From the NCBI GenBank assembly GCA_903857265.1, contig CAIODZ010000037.1:1-55880 (forward strand): 55,880 nt of DNA. Reading direction: 5' to 3'. How positions within the stretch are numbered: the stretch's first letter is position 1; the number at the start of each line of letters is the position of its first letter. The notes under the pieces are model-generated. The model saw nothing but the letters and a program-made list of their open reading frames with translations, was not told the origin of the DNA and searched no databases. The stretch is from an uncultured Phycisphaerales bacterium (GTDB taxonomy: Bacteria > Planctomycetota > Phycisphaerae > Sedimentisphaerales > Anaerobacaceae). A program made the translations under genes and the position numbers. Of the stretch, positions 15,796 through 24,575 are shown piece after piece.

Positions 15796-16700
15796 TGCGC
15801 ACGATTGAGAACCAAATCTGAGGTTTCGTCTGAGGCGAGGTCGAGGGAGTTGACATTTTTGAAGGTTTTAAACCATGTTCGCTGTGCCTTGGCGAGTTTG
15901 CGGGTGTTTTTCTTGATTAGTTCGACTGCGTCATCGAGAGTGGTTTGGCCTGCGAGATGGTTGATTATTTCAGCGTAGCCGATGGCGGAGCGGGCCTGTT
16001 TGCTGAGCGGAATTGGTTCAGCGAGGAGTTGTTTGACCTCATCGACTAAGCCGGCGTCAATCATCTTTTTGATTCTTGTGTTGATGCGTTTGCTTTCCTC
16101 TGTTTTTTCCCTTCGTAAGCCGATGATTGTCCAGTCCTGTGAAGCGTTTGTATCCCATTGCTGCTGAAAGGCAGAAATGGGTTTGCCTGTGAGTTTATAG
16201 ACCTCAAGGGCGCGGATGATGCGTCTGGGGTCGTTTGCGCTGATTTTGGCGGCGGCGACGGGGTCGATTTTTTGAAGCTGGGCGTAAAGCTTGTCGAGGC
16301 CTTCGGCTTGTGCCTGTGCTTTGAGTTCCTCGCGGATTTGTTCATCTGCGCCGGGGCCTTCGAAAAGGCCGTAGAGGAGCGATTTGATGTAGAGGGCTGT
16401 GCCGCCAACCGCGACGATGGGTTTGCTACGTTTTTTTATGTCATAAATAGCGGCCTGTGCAAGTTCGAGGAATCGAGCGACGCTGAATGAGTCGCCGGGT
16501 TCGACGACGTCGATGAGGTGATAGGGAATCTGGTCGCGGTTTTCTTTTGGGGGTTTGGCAGTGCCGATATCCATTCGGCGATAGACCTTCATTGAGTCGA
16601 TGCTGATGATTTCAGCGCCGAGAGATTTTGCCAGGGCGAAGGCGAGTTTGCCTTTGCCTGAAGCGGTGACGCCGAGAATAAGAATCATTTTGGGGTTCAT
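15759..16700 (-). CDS. miaA: tRNA dimethylallyltransferase MiaA
   Basis: MiaA transfers a dimethylallyl group to A37 of tRNAs reading UNN codons. The 313-residue protein shows the P-loop LGVTASGKGKLA, IISIDSMKVYRRMDIGTAKP, YHLIDVVEPGDSFSVARF, AVGGTALYIKSLLYG and NDPRRIIRALEVY, all in order. An oddity is Gly where the P-loop normally has Ser/Thr after the Lys, which would alter Mg2+ contact. It is the first gene of the minus-strand run and is divergent from the prenyl diphosphate synthase, which makes related isoprenoid precursors. Confidence 0.95.
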   Translation of the reverse strand: MNPKMILILGVTASGKGKLAFALAKSLGAEIISIDSMKVYRRMDIGTAKPPKENRDQIPYHLIDVVEPGDSFSVARFLELAQAAIYDIKKRSKPIVAVGGTALYIKSLLYGLFEGPGADEQIREELKAQAQAEGLDKLYAQLQKIDPVAAAKISANDPRRIIRALEVYKLTGKPISAFQQQWDTNASQDWTIIGLRREKTEESKRINTRIKKMIDAGLVDEVKQLLAEPIPLSKQARSAIGYAEIINHLAGQTTLDDAVELIKKNTRKLAKAQRTWFKTFKNVNSLDLASDETSDLVLNRAQGILNQEFKIGS

Positions 16701-16714
16701 AATTTTTTATCGAA

Positions 16715-16737
16715 GCCCCGCGGGGCAAGTGTATAAT
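16715..16737 (+). promoter_or_regulatory. Probable promoter region between miaA and prenyl synthase
   Basis: A perfect TATAAT lies at 16732-16737, 45 bases before the downstream ATG. It is preceded by GCCCCGCGGGGC, a 12-base palindrome (16715-16726) that could be an operator. I see no good -35 at 17 bases. The minus-strand complement (ATTATA) could equally serve miaA. Confidence 0.4.
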
Positions 16738-16781
16738 ACGGTTTTTAAGATTGTAACGCAACGTTCAACGGGGCTGGTGTT

Positions 16782-17687
16782 ATGAAGTCAGACAGTAAAA
16801 CGCAAAAACGGTTTGAGAGGGACCTGGAGCGCAAGGTCAAGTTAGTCAATAAGACGCTTGGCCAGGTTTTGTCGCGGAGGGATTTAATCAGCAAAGAGCT
16901 TAGAACGCCTATTCGTTACGCGTTAATGGGGCCTGGCAAGCGCATACGATCCGCGATAGTGTTGTGGTGCTGCGAAATGATAAGCGGGAAGGTTAATCGT
17001 GATGCCCAGATAGCTGCGGCGGCGATAGAGATGGTTCATACGTATTCGCTGATACACGATGATTTGCCGGCGATGGATGATGATGATTACCGGCGGGGTC
17101 GGCTGACGTGTCATAAGAAATTTGACGAGGCGACGGCGATACTGGCGGGGGATGCACTGCTGACGCTGGCGTTCGAGGTGCTTGCGAAGGAAATAAAAAA
17201 TCCTGCGACGGCTGCGCGGCTGGTTGGCGAGCTTGCGGAGGCGGCGGGGCCTGCGGGGATGGTGGCGGGGCAAATGGCAGACCTGGATTTTGAAAATAAA
17301 AACGCTGATGAGAAAATGCTGCGATACATTCACACCAACAAGACAGCGAAGATGTTTCGCTGTGCCGCTGTTATGGGGGGGATATGTGGAGGGGCCAACG
17401 AGAAACAATTGAAGCGGCTGCGGGAATACGGATTAAAGATAGGACTTGGGTTTCAGATAGCAGACGACATACTCGACGTGTGCGGGACGAGCAAACAATT
17501 GGGCAAGACCAGCGGCAAAGACGCAAGGCAGGGAAAACAAACGTATCCGGTAGTGGTGGGACTTGATAAGTCGAGAGGGTTAGCCAAAAAAATAGCTGAT
17601 GAAGCAGTCGTTGCGTTGAGACCCTTCGGCGAAAAAGCAGCTATGCTTCGCCTGCTTGTTGAGGCGCTTTTGAACAGGACGAAATAA
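16782..17687 (+). CDS. ispA: Short-chain prenyl diphosphate synthase (farnesyl/geranylgeranyl type)
   Basis: A 301-residue trans-prenyltransferase that condenses isopentenyl diphosphate with allylic diphosphates. It shows GPGKRIR, the first Asp-rich motif HDDLPAMDDDDYRRGR (the two-residue insertion typical of bacterial FPP synthases), GDALLTLAFE, GQMADLDFE, KTAKMFR and the second Asp-rich motif QIADDILDV. Product length is likely C15 but C20 is possible. It belongs with dxs and the MenA-like gene in isoprenoid supply. The start ATG lacks a strong ribosome site. Confidence 0.9.
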   Translation: MKSDSKTQKRFERDLERKVKLVNKTLGQVLSRRDLISKELRTPIRYALMGPGKRIRSAIVLWCCEMISGKVNRDAQIAAAAIEMVHTYSLIHDDLPAMDDDDYRRGRLTCHKKFDEATAILAGDALLTLAFEVLAKEIKNPATAARLVGELAEAAGPAGMVAGQMADLDFENKNADEKMLRYIHTNKTAKMFRCAAVMGGICGGANEKQLKRLREYGLKIGLGFQIADDILDVCGTSKQLGKTSGKDARQGKQTYPVVVGLDKSRGLAKKIADEAVVALRPFGEKAAMLRLLVEALLNRTK

Positions 17688-17841
17688 CCCCCACAAGGAC
17701 CAATTAATAAAATTAAAATCTCAAAACGGCTGACACTTAGGGGAACAGCATTGTCGATACTGATAACGGGGTTGAGGGATAAGGTTTTTCGGCAATTTAG
17801 GGTGAGAGATTTTGACTCATAAAAAATTAAAGGAGTTGTCG

Positions 17842-17964
17842 ATGAGACAAACAGAACTATGGGAGCTTGATTATGGAAGTGCTGATGTCGCCTATAGGGC
17901 TGATGATGGTGGTTATAAACCTCTCGCTACCGGTGGGTTTAATTGGCGGGAAGGTAGTTTTTGA
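17842..17964 (+). CDS. Probable 40-residue small protein
   Basis: This frame begins MRQTELWELDYG and ends GGFNWREGSF. The ATG sits after a consensus AAAGGAG site at the right distance (17829-17835). The protein is soluble, acidic and aromatic, with no membrane helix, and I recognise no family. It lies in a 476-base gap that ends in a strong terminator, so the gap looks like a short transcription unit. It could also be a leader peptide for something downstream, but only the terminator follows. An overlapping longer frame (17867-18052) has a proline-rich nonsense-like tail and a weaker start. Confidence 0.5.
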   Translation: MRQTELWELDYGSADVAYRADDGGYKPLATGGFNWREGSF

Positions 17965-17999
17965 ATATACAGAAGATTCACAGGTTTTGGGGAATTTTT

Positions 18000-18056
18000 A
18001 TGGAGCGAGTCATTTATCTTACAGGATACGACCTCCGCCGAGGCCTCCTTAGGTAA
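18000..18056 (+). CDS. Possible 18-residue micro-ORF
   Basis: ATG at 18000, preceded by GGGGA, opens MERVIYLTGYDLRRGLLR and a TAA stop, directly upstream of the terminator. Evidence is only the start context and position after the 40-residue frame. Confidence 0.2.
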   Translation: MERVIYLTGYDLRRGLLR

Positions 18057-18097
18057 GTTGAACTTGTAAGTTTTACAACTGTTTTTGCGAACCAACG

Positions 18098-18130
18098 GGC
18101 CATCCAGATAAATCAGGATGGCCTTTTTAT
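18098..18130 (+). terminator. Rho-independent terminator
   Basis: GGCCATCC (18098-18105) and GGATGGCC (18116-18123) form a perfect eight-pair stem with a ten-base loop, followed by TTTTTATT. It ends plus-strand transcription from the prenyl synthase and small-protein region before the convergent pilin operon. Confidence 0.85.
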
Positions 18131-18163
18131 TGATTATTTAAAGAGGCGCGCATCTGCAAGTCA

Positions 18164-20029
18164 TCAATTGTTGACGCTGTGGTCGTGCCAGCCGGCGGGG
18201 GCGGGGATGTATTTGCCAGATAACCAGATATCGCCCGGCAATATGCCCGACATCAGCCGGGTATCGAGGTAGTAGTGTTTAATATAGCCATCATTATTAA
18301 GGTGTCCGACGATGCCTCTGATGACCTCAGTGATACTGCCGCGGACATAGAGGTCGTCTTGTGGGGTACTGACCACTCTCCTGTCGCCATAGTAATTGCC
18401 GCTGCTGCCCGCATAATCTCTGACGTTTTCAGCGCCCCAGCCGCCGCCGCCGATGGTAAGAGCGGCTTCGATGACTGTTGGGTCTGGAAGGATGCGGTCA
18501 TAGAGTCCGCTGCCTCCGGATTTGAGATTTGCTACCGGTTGGTAAGTATAACCGCTTACGGCGGAGGGCGGTCCCGGATAGTTGTTGGGAAGATGGCCCG
18601 GAGAATAGGAGGTAGCGTAAGACGATAAGCCGGGGTCGATGACTTTTATTACGCCCTGTGCGATAAGGCCGAGGATATTTGGATTGTCCGCGGAGGGCAT
18701 GCCGTTGGCGTCGCGTTGAGCGCCGCCGTTATCGTCAACTTTTATTGAGTCGGCTATCCATATATTTCCGGTAGCGACTACGGTGATTTTGCCTTTTACT
18801 ATCATATCTGTATAATTACTGCTTCCTATGACAACATTGCCGTTGACGTAGATTTGTCCACCGGGGTCGCTTGTATAGCCGCCGAAGGTCTGAGTTACAT
18901 AAGTATTTGTGATTGGTACGGCAGTATTGGAATCAGTGGACCTTTTGTAGTGATAGGCATAGATATTATATGGCTGGAAGGAGCTTCCGCCGCTGCCTGA
19001 AACCACATTGAAATCACAGGTGTTACTCATGGAGCGTTGGTATCCTATGACGGTGCAGTTGTTGAGGATTTTGACCATTCCGACGCCGCCTTGGACGTAG
19101 AATTCGAGCTGAACGGCCGGGAGTTTTGCAAAGCTTGTGTAGTGCGAGTCGGAAAATGTTGTGGTTGGGGTAAATTGGTAAGCGGCGGCAGTGCTGTTTT
19201 GGAATCGAGTAACTTTGCTTTGGACGGCTGTTGCATCGGTAATGCGGACATTGGGCTGGTCGAAAGTTATACCGCTTTGAAAGAGTGACATAACTGAGGA
19301 GTATTTGTCGGCGCCGCCTGAGGTTTTTCTGGATTCGCCCATTTCGACTTTTTCCAGGAATGTAGGGCTGCCATTTGAGGTGCTTATAAAAATATCGGCG
19401 ACGTCCGGGTTGTCGTTTTGTTCGTTTATATGCAGAGGCATATCTACTATCTCGCCATTGCCGAAATAAACCCCGGTTGTGGAGGTGGAGGATGTTCCGT
19501 CGGGGACCGTGCAGGAGCCCATAGCCCAGCCGCTGGTTTCCTGAACTACGTCCACGTCAACGATTCTTGTGAAAGATGGCCTGCCGCTAACGCCTGTGGA
19601 TACGATTCTGAAGATAGATTTTCTACCCATGAAGCCGTGGAAGTCAACTGTATAGCTGCAGGTTGAGGTTCCGAAGTTAATGGAGCCGTTGTCGCTTCCG
19701 TTCTGGATAGCGGTGAGGATATCTGTCTGCTGGCTCATCCAGAAGATAGCTCTTTCGTAGCCGGCTTCGGCGGCGAGCATAGCTTCGGTCTGTGATTTGG
19801 TCTGGACGGCCTGAAGGCGGATGTGATAGTCGGTCATTGTGGTACCGATAATGAGCGCCATCAGTATTACGACAGCCACGAGGACCATCGGCAGAACAAA
19901 TCCTCCTTCGCTATTGCTATGGAGGACAGGTCCGTTACTCGTTGCTCGTCGCTCGTCGCTCGGATAGGTCGAGTTACGGGTCGCGAGCCGCGTATTACGA
20001 GTATCGAACTTAAAGTATTTAGTATTCAT
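18164..20029 (-). CDS. Large PilX-like minor pilin-type protein
   Basis: A roughly 620-residue protein whose N-terminal hydrophobic helix follows SEGG/FVLPMVLVAVVIL, a prepilin-peptidase-like site with Gly before the cut, then AMLAAEAGYERAIFWM, the pattern of PilX-type minor pilins. The remaining 530 residues are Ser/Thr/Gly-rich and extracellular, with a repetitive late part (IYVNGNVVIGSS ... GKITVVATGNIWIADSIKV) typical of polymer-like or bactofilin/adhesin-like strands. I start at ATG 20029 (MNTKYFKF); a start seven codons upstream is possible. Residues just after the start are encoded by a phrase-like repeat. Last gene of a three-gene pilin operon. Confidence 0.75.
   Translation of the reverse strand: MNTKYFKFDTRNTRLATRNSTYPSDERRATSNGPVLHSNSEGGFVLPMVLVAVVILMALIIGTTMTDYHIRLQAVQTKSQTEAMLAAEAGYERAIFWMSQQTDILTAIQNGSDNGSINFGTSTCSYTVDFHGFMGRKSIFRIVSTGVSGRPSFTRIVDVDVVQETSGWAMGSCTVPDGTSSTSTTGVYFGNGEIVDMPLHINEQNDNPDVADIFISTSNGSPTFLEKVEMGESRKTSGGADKYSSVMSLFQSGITFDQPNVRITDATAVQSKVTRFQNSTAAAYQFTPTTTFSDSHYTSFAKLPAVQLEFYVQGGVGMVKILNNCTVIGYQRSMSNTCDFNVVSGSGGSSFQPYNIYAYHYKRSTDSNTAVPITNTYVTQTFGGYTSDPGGQIYVNGNVVIGSSNYTDMIVKGKITVVATGNIWIADSIKVDDNGGAQRDANGMPSADNPNILGLIAQGVIKVIDPGLSSYATSYSPGHLPNNYPGPPSAVSGYTYQPVANLKSGGSGLYDRILPDPTVIEAALTIGGGGWGAENVRDYAGSSGNYYGDRRVVSTPQDDLYVRGSITEVIRGIVGHLNNDGYIKHYYLDTRLMSGILPGDIWLSGKYIPAPAGWHDHSVNN
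19925..20015. repeat. Phrase-like repeat inside the PilX-like gene
   Basis: The words ACTCGTTGCTCGTCGCTCG, GAGTTACGGGTCGCGAG and GTATTACGAGTATCGAA follow each other and encode the unusual RNTRLATRNSTY...DERRAT leader of the protein. Confidence 0.55.
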
Positions 20030-20052
20030 AATATGACTCCTGTGCTGCACTA

Positions 20053-20703
20053 CTATGGCCAGACGTTTCGGAGATAAGTGGCCGCGAGGTAGGTATTTAT
20101 TTTATTGTCTGCGGGGTCGTTAATGACCAGCGTCATCCTGACGCAGCCATTTCCGTCGCCAGCCATATCTTTTGCGGTATGGCTAAATGTAACGCTGGTA
20201 ACGTTTTTGGCGAGGGTGACGGTTGTTACGCCCGTTCCAGTTACTCTGTGTTTGGCGGCGTTGATAGCGCCGCCGGTTAGGCCGCCGGTCGATGTGCCAA
20301 AGTCGAGCTTGAGCTGGCCGCTGTCGAGATAGAAAAGTGCGTATCTGTCAGCGACGCTTGTGGGAGTCAGCATAGCGGCGGTAAGGTCTGTACTCCAGTA
20401 TCTAAATTCAACAGCCTGACCGGTCAGGATTTCTTCCGGGTTGGCGACGGGGGTCTTGCGAGTGAAAGTAGTGCCGGAGACACCGTAAACATAGTAGTCG
20501 TTTTTATTGGATTTGCGTCCGAATGAGCCGAACTCAGTAATTGTGCTAATAGAATCGAGCCTGGAATCGGCGTTAGCGGTGTTGTACGACTTGTTCCGGC
20601 TTTTTTGGCCGCTTTGGACCAGCATGGCGACTGGAAGCATAATAATACAGCCGAGGGCTATCGCCGTCATTATTTCAATCAGTGTAAATCCGTTTCTTTT
20701 CAT
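20053..20703 (-). CDS. Minor pseudopilin, PilW-like
   Basis: A 216-residue type IV pilin-like protein. The N-terminus KRNG/FTLIEIMTAIALGCIIMLPVAML is a textbook prepilin peptidase site (Gly before Phe, Glu at +5) and helix. The C-terminal domain has beta-strand character (ALFYLDSGQLKLDFG, VTLAKNVTSVTFSHTA). It lies two bases from the PilX-like gene and 27 bases after the PilV-like gene, so the three form one transcription unit. The assembly ATPase, platform protein and peptidase are not nearby. Confidence 0.85.
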   Translation of the reverse strand: MKRNGFTLIEIMTAIALGCIIMLPVAMLVQSGQKSRNKSYNTANADSRLDSISTITEFGSFGRKSNKNDYYVYGVSGTTFTRKTPVANPEEILTGQAVEFRYWSTDLTAAMLTPTSVADRYALFYLDSGQLKLDFGTSTGGLTGGAINAAKHRVTGTGVTTVTLAKNVTSVTFSHTAKDMAGDGNGCVRMTLVINDPADNKINTYLAATYLRNVWP

Positions 20704-20730
20704 AAATTTTTTCCGGTGAATCGAGGTGAA

Positions 20731-21225
20731 TTACGAGTCGCGCCTTACAAAAGTGGTAAAGGTTAGAGTAGGGTCTGAACCGCTGACGGTTCCGTTTCCA
20801 AAGTCCTTTCGCCAGCTTACAGTTATACTGAGCTGCTGAAGCGTTACTCCCGCAACCGGGTCGGGGTTGGAGCCGCTGGTGACGGGGGCCAGTTGCTGGG
20901 CCAGTTGAATATAAAATGTCTGATAATCAAGGGTGATTTTATAGTTTCCTGTAGTTACGAGCACAAAACCAGGATCCAGCATCAGGTCATTGGGGTCATA
21001 ATCGGAATCGCCGCCTGTGCTTTTCCAGTCCTCAAGCAGTAGTTGGCCGAGGCGAGCGGCAGTAATCTGTGCCTCTGAAGTGCGGCTTTGCCTTACGTTA
21101 TTGTACTGGAATGACAGGGTGCCGAGGGCGACTATTATGACAACCGCCATAGCGGCCATTACTTCCACAATAGTGAATCCGTGGAGTCGTGAATTTTTGC
21201 GAGAGTTATTTATCATAGCATTCAT
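20731..21225 (-). CDS. Minor pseudopilin, PilV-like
   Basis: A protein of about 164 residues with a prepilin site HG/FTIVEVMAAMAVVIIVALGTLSF. The conserved Glu at +5 is present. QLLLEDWKSTGGDSDYDP follows the helix in the usual PilV/PilE manner. I choose the ATG giving MNAMINNSRKN as start because it keeps a normal short leader; a start 15 codons upstream (21270) is open. First gene of the operon. Pilus, type II secretion or adhesion roles are all possible. Confidence 0.8.
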   Translation of the reverse strand: MNAMINNSRKNSRLHGFTIVEVMAAMAVVIIVALGTLSFQYNNVRQSRTSEAQITAARLGQLLLEDWKSTGGDSDYDPNDLMLDPGFVLVTTGNYKITLDYQTFYIQLAQQLAPVTSGSNPDPVAGVTLQQLSITVSWRKDFGNGTVSGSDPTLTFTTFVRRDS

Positions 21226-21270
21226 TAATCGGCCTAAAAAACCGGCGGTGCCTGGTTTGTAAAGCTGCAC

Positions 21271-21578
21271 AACCAGACCCCTCCACTCTAAAGTATTGCA
21301 GATATTTATGTTATATCCAAAGATACCTATACGGTTTTACGTCGTATAAATCGGCGTTTTTTATCGATGAGTTGGTATAGAAAACGTTTAGTTTGCCTTA
21401 CTGTTAGTTGTGCGATAAACGCTGATATTATAGGGCATAATGCTGGTTTTTCGGGAAAAGGCCAAACAATATGGGGTATTTTGGGATATATAGGCAAGCT
21501 GGGTGGATTTTCGTATAAGAGAAGGGATTTGCGAAGTAATTGGGGAATGTTGTAGCCGCAAAGATGGTCTGGGTTTGG
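21271..21578. other. Divergent intergenic region between pilin operon and dxs
   Basis: About 310 bases with no supported gene; it should carry the pilin operon promoter on the minus strand. A short plus-strand frame at 21367-21555 has no ribosome site or family features. The region is AT-rich up to 21450 and then G-rich on the plus strand. Confidence 0.5.
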
Positions 21579-21607
21579 TTGAAGTATCAGGTAGAATGGT
21601 GTATAAT
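21579..21607 (+). promoter_or_regulatory. Promoter of the dxs operon
   Basis: A perfect TATAAT (21602-21607) lies 17 bases after TTGAAG (21579-21584). The start codon of dxs is 30 bases further on, so the leader is short. Confidence 0.65.
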
Positions 21608-21636
21608 CAAGAGTTTGTCTGGAATTGGGTTAAGTA

Positions 21637-23688
21637 ATGCAAAATTCAAAAGAAGCGTATCAGGAATCGGGTGCCGGGAGGCCAGCGGAGGTGCTGCGTC
21701 CGGCATCGACGAGTCCGGCTGACGTAGAACCCCTGAAGAGAAATGAAGTGGTTAGCGACGAGGGCTGGGAGGGGTATCCTCTGCTTGGGGGGATAAACGG
21801 GCCTGCGGATGTGAAGAAGTTGACGGTAGCCCAGTTGATCCAATTAGCCGATGAGATACGCCAATTCATAATCGAGACGGTGGGCAGGACCGGGGGGCAC
21901 CTGGCGAGCAGCTTAGGGGTGGTTGAGATAACACTTGCACTGCATTATGTGTTCGATTTTGAGCTGGATAAATTGGTCTGGGACGTCGGGCATCAGTGCT
22001 ATGCGCATAAGATAGTTACGGGGAGGAAAGAGGAGTTCAGGAATCTTCGTCGAGCCGGGGGGGTGAGCGGATTTCCGAATCCTGAGGAAAGTCCTTATGA
22101 CCAGTTCGCGGTGGGGCACGCGGGGACGTCGATAGGCACAGCTATCGGGCTTGCACTTGGTGAAATGAAACAAGCAAAGCAGAATAAGATTGTGGCTCTT
22201 GTCGGGGACGGGAGTATCGTCAATGGGGCGAGTTTCGAGTCGCTGAACAACCTGGGCTTAGTCAAGCGACAAACGCTGATTGTGCTGAATGATAACTCGA
22301 TGGCGATAGACGCGACGCAGGGCGCGGTGGCGAAGTATTTTTCGAAGATTCGGCTTAGCCAGACATACGAGGATTTGCGAAGGACGACGAGTGACATATT
22401 GGAACATACGCCTGTGATTGGCAAGACGGTGGAGGAAGCGATAGAGCGAATCAAGAAGAGTATTCGTATGGTGCTTCCGGGCGGCCGGCTGTTTGAGAGT
22501 TTGAATGTGCCGTATTTTGGGCCTGTGGATGGTCATGATATAGGGGCTTTGGTGCAGTTATTCAGGGCTTTGAAGCAGATTGACCACCCGGTGCTTTTGC
22601 ATTGCCATACCAAAAAAGGAATGGGATTTACGCCCGCGGACAATCATCCGAGCAAGTATCATTCGACCGGGCCATTCAAAATGAACGGCGACGTGGTTGA
22701 GCCGGCGACGGAGAAACAGGGGCGAAATTTCACGGATGTTTTCGGCGATGAGTTAGTGAGATTGGCTGAGAAGGACAAGAAGGTTATCGCGATAAGCAGC
22801 GCGATGTGCGAGGGGACGGGGCTGAAAAAATTCCGCGAAAGATTTCCTGACCGATTTTACGATGTTGGAATAGCTGAAAGCGCGGCGGTAGAGATAGCGG
22901 CGGGCCTTGCGAAGAGCGGATTGCGGCCTGTGGTGTGCATATATTCGACGTTTTTGCAAAGGAGTTTCGACCAGATATTCCAGGAGGTTTCGCTGCAGAA
23001 ACTGCCTGTGGTATTTTGCATAGACAGGGCGGGAGTGGTAGGGGCGGACGGGCCGACGCATCATGGCCTTATGGATATCGGGTATTTACGTATGATGCCG
23101 AATGTTGCGCTTGTTTCGCCTGCGGACGCGGTTGAAATGGGGGGCGTTTTGGAATTCGCGTTGAACGCGGACAGGGCCGTGTGCGTGAGGTATCCAAAAG
23201 AAATAGTTGCCAGCGAGCGGATAGTAGAGTCGAGCGTTGAGCCGTTTGTTCTGGGTAAAAGCGTGGTCGCCAGAAGAAGCGACAGGTCTGCTGCGGTAAT
23301 AGTCAGTTACGGGAGCGTTCTTATTGAAGCGATAGCGGCTGCGAAGGCGCTGGCCGAGGAAGGCATAGAGGTTAACGTGATAAACGCGAGATTTGCGGCA
23401 CCGATTGACAGCAGGATAGTTGAGCTTATGGGAGCGGGCAAGCCGGTGATTACGGTTGAAGACCACGGGGTGGCTTGCGGATTTGGCTCGGCGATAATGG
23501 AGGCGGCGGGTCAGCACAGCGGCGGATTTGTGCCCCGGCGGGACGGGGGAGCGATTCGGATTTTAGGGGCGCCGAAGCGGTTTGTCAGGCACGATTCACG
23601 TACCAACCAGCTTATGGAGGTGGGGATAAATGCCGATAAAATAGCGGAAGCGGTGTATCAGATGCTAAATAGACGTGAGAATCAATGA
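21637..23688 (+). CDS. dxs: 1-deoxy-D-xylulose-5-phosphate synthase
   Basis: A 683-residue thiamine diphosphate enzyme making DXP from pyruvate and glyceraldehyde 3-phosphate, the first step of the MEP isoprenoid pathway. Seen: GGHLASSLGVVEITLALHYVF, WDVGHQCYAHKI, the ThDP motif VGDGSIVNGASFESLNN, FGPVDGHD, and the transketolase-like middle domain (DVGIAESAAVEIAAGLA, GADGPTHHGLMDI). An extra N-terminal stretch of about 50 residues, low in conservation, precedes the domain; its first residues look phrase-derived. It overlaps nadK by four bases (ATGA). Confidence 0.96.
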   Translation: MQNSKEAYQESGAGRPAEVLRPASTSPADVEPLKRNEVVSDEGWEGYPLLGGINGPADVKKLTVAQLIQLADEIRQFIIETVGRTGGHLASSLGVVEITLALHYVFDFELDKLVWDVGHQCYAHKIVTGRKEEFRNLRRAGGVSGFPNPEESPYDQFAVGHAGTSIGTAIGLALGEMKQAKQNKIVALVGDGSIVNGASFESLNNLGLVKRQTLIVLNDNSMAIDATQGAVAKYFSKIRLSQTYEDLRRTTSDILEHTPVIGKTVEEAIERIKKSIRMVLPGGRLFESLNVPYFGPVDGHDIGALVQLFRALKQIDHPVLLHCHTKKGMGFTPADNHPSKYHSTGPFKMNGDVVEPATEKQGRNFTDVFGDELVRLAEKDKKVIAISSAMCEGTGLKKFRERFPDRFYDVGIAESAAVEIAAGLAKSGLRPVVCIYSTFLQRSFDQIFQEVSLQKLPVVFCIDRAGVVGADGPTHHGLMDIGYLRMMPNVALVSPADAVEMGGVLEFALNADRAVCVRYPKEIVASERIVESSVEPFVLGKSVVARRSDRSAAVIVSYGSVLIEAIAAAKALAEEGIEVNVINARFAAPIDSRIVELMGAGKPVITVEDHGVACGFGSAIMEAAGQHSGGFVPRRDGGAIRILGAPKRFVRHDSRTNQLMEVGINADKIAEAVYQMLNRRENQ

Positions 23689-24566
23689 CAAAATCGAGCC
23701 GAGCCAGAACGTTGAGATTGGCGATTTTCGGAGACCGCAGAAAAGGGCACGTCGCGGAGGCGATAGCGGAGTTTGCGGATTTTGTAAAAGGCAAGGTCCG
23801 GACGATAGTTAATTGCGGGATTGATGAGTGCGCACCTGAGAATTTGCAAGAGGCGGATTACGCGGTGGTTTTTGGCGGGGACGGGAGTATCATCGCTGCG
23901 GCGAGGCGATTAAGCCGAAGCGATGATAAGACGGGGATTCCGGTAATAGGGGTGAACCTCGGCAAGCTGGGATACCTGGCGGAGTTCAGCGTTGAGGAGC
24001 TGAAAAAGTTTTTCCCGGAGCTGGTGAAAGGGAAGGCGAAAATTGAGAAGCGAATGATGCTTCTTTGCCGGGTGCTAAGGAAGGGCAGGGAGCGATTTTG
24101 TTCGACGGCAGTGAACGACGTATTCATAACGGCGGGGCCGCCGTTTCGGATGATAGACCTGAAGATGTTCGTTGACGGGAAGCATCTGGGTGATTGTGTC
24201 AGTGACGGGATGGTGGTATCGACGCCGACTGGTTCGACGGCGTATAGTTTGTCCGCGGGGGGGCCGATTCTATCGCAGAAGATGGAAGGGATAGTGATTA
24301 CGCCGATTTGCCCGCACAGCTTGAGTTTCAGGTCGATTGTTATAAAAGCGGACAGTGTTGTTGAGCTTCGCGGGGAGCGTTTGAATGAGGGGACGACGGT
24401 CTCGATAGACGGACAGGTGTCGCTGGAGCTGGGAATTGATGATGTGGTGCAGATAAGGCGACACAAGAGGGATTTTCTTGTTGTGAATAATCCGCTTCGT
24501 TGCGAGTGGGATACTCTGGCGACGAAATTAGGTTGGGCGGAAAGGCCGAAGTATCAGGGTATTTAG
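23685..24566 (+). CDS. nadK: NAD kinase
   Basis: A 293-residue NAD+ kinase making NADP+. The diagnostic motifs are AVVFGGDGSIIAAAR (GGDG), VNLGKLGYLAEF, AVNDVFI, STPTGSTAYSLSAGGPI and PICPHSLSFR. It begins inside the dxs stop codon, indicating translational coupling; DXS-pathway reductases need NADPH, so the pairing is sensible. The next gene follows after nine bases. Confidence 0.95.
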   Translation: MTKSSRARTLRLAIFGDRRKGHVAEAIAEFADFVKGKVRTIVNCGIDECAPENLQEADYAVVFGGDGSIIAAARRLSRSDDKTGIPVIGVNLGKLGYLAEFSVEELKKFFPELVKGKAKIEKRMMLLCRVLRKGRERFCSTAVNDVFITAGPPFRMIDLKMFVDGKHLGDCVSDGMVVSTPTGSTAYSLSAGGPILSQKMEGIVITPICPHSLSFRSIVIKADSVVELRGERLNEGTTVSIDGQVSLELGIDDVVQIRRHKRDFLVVNNPLRCEWDTLATKLGWAERPKYQGI

Positions 24567-24575
24567 CTGAAATAG

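Noticed and set aside
17867..18052. 61-codon plus-strand gene ending in RIRPPPRPP
   Set aside because: It overlaps the 40-residue frame that has the better start signal, and its tail looks like out-of-frame translation.
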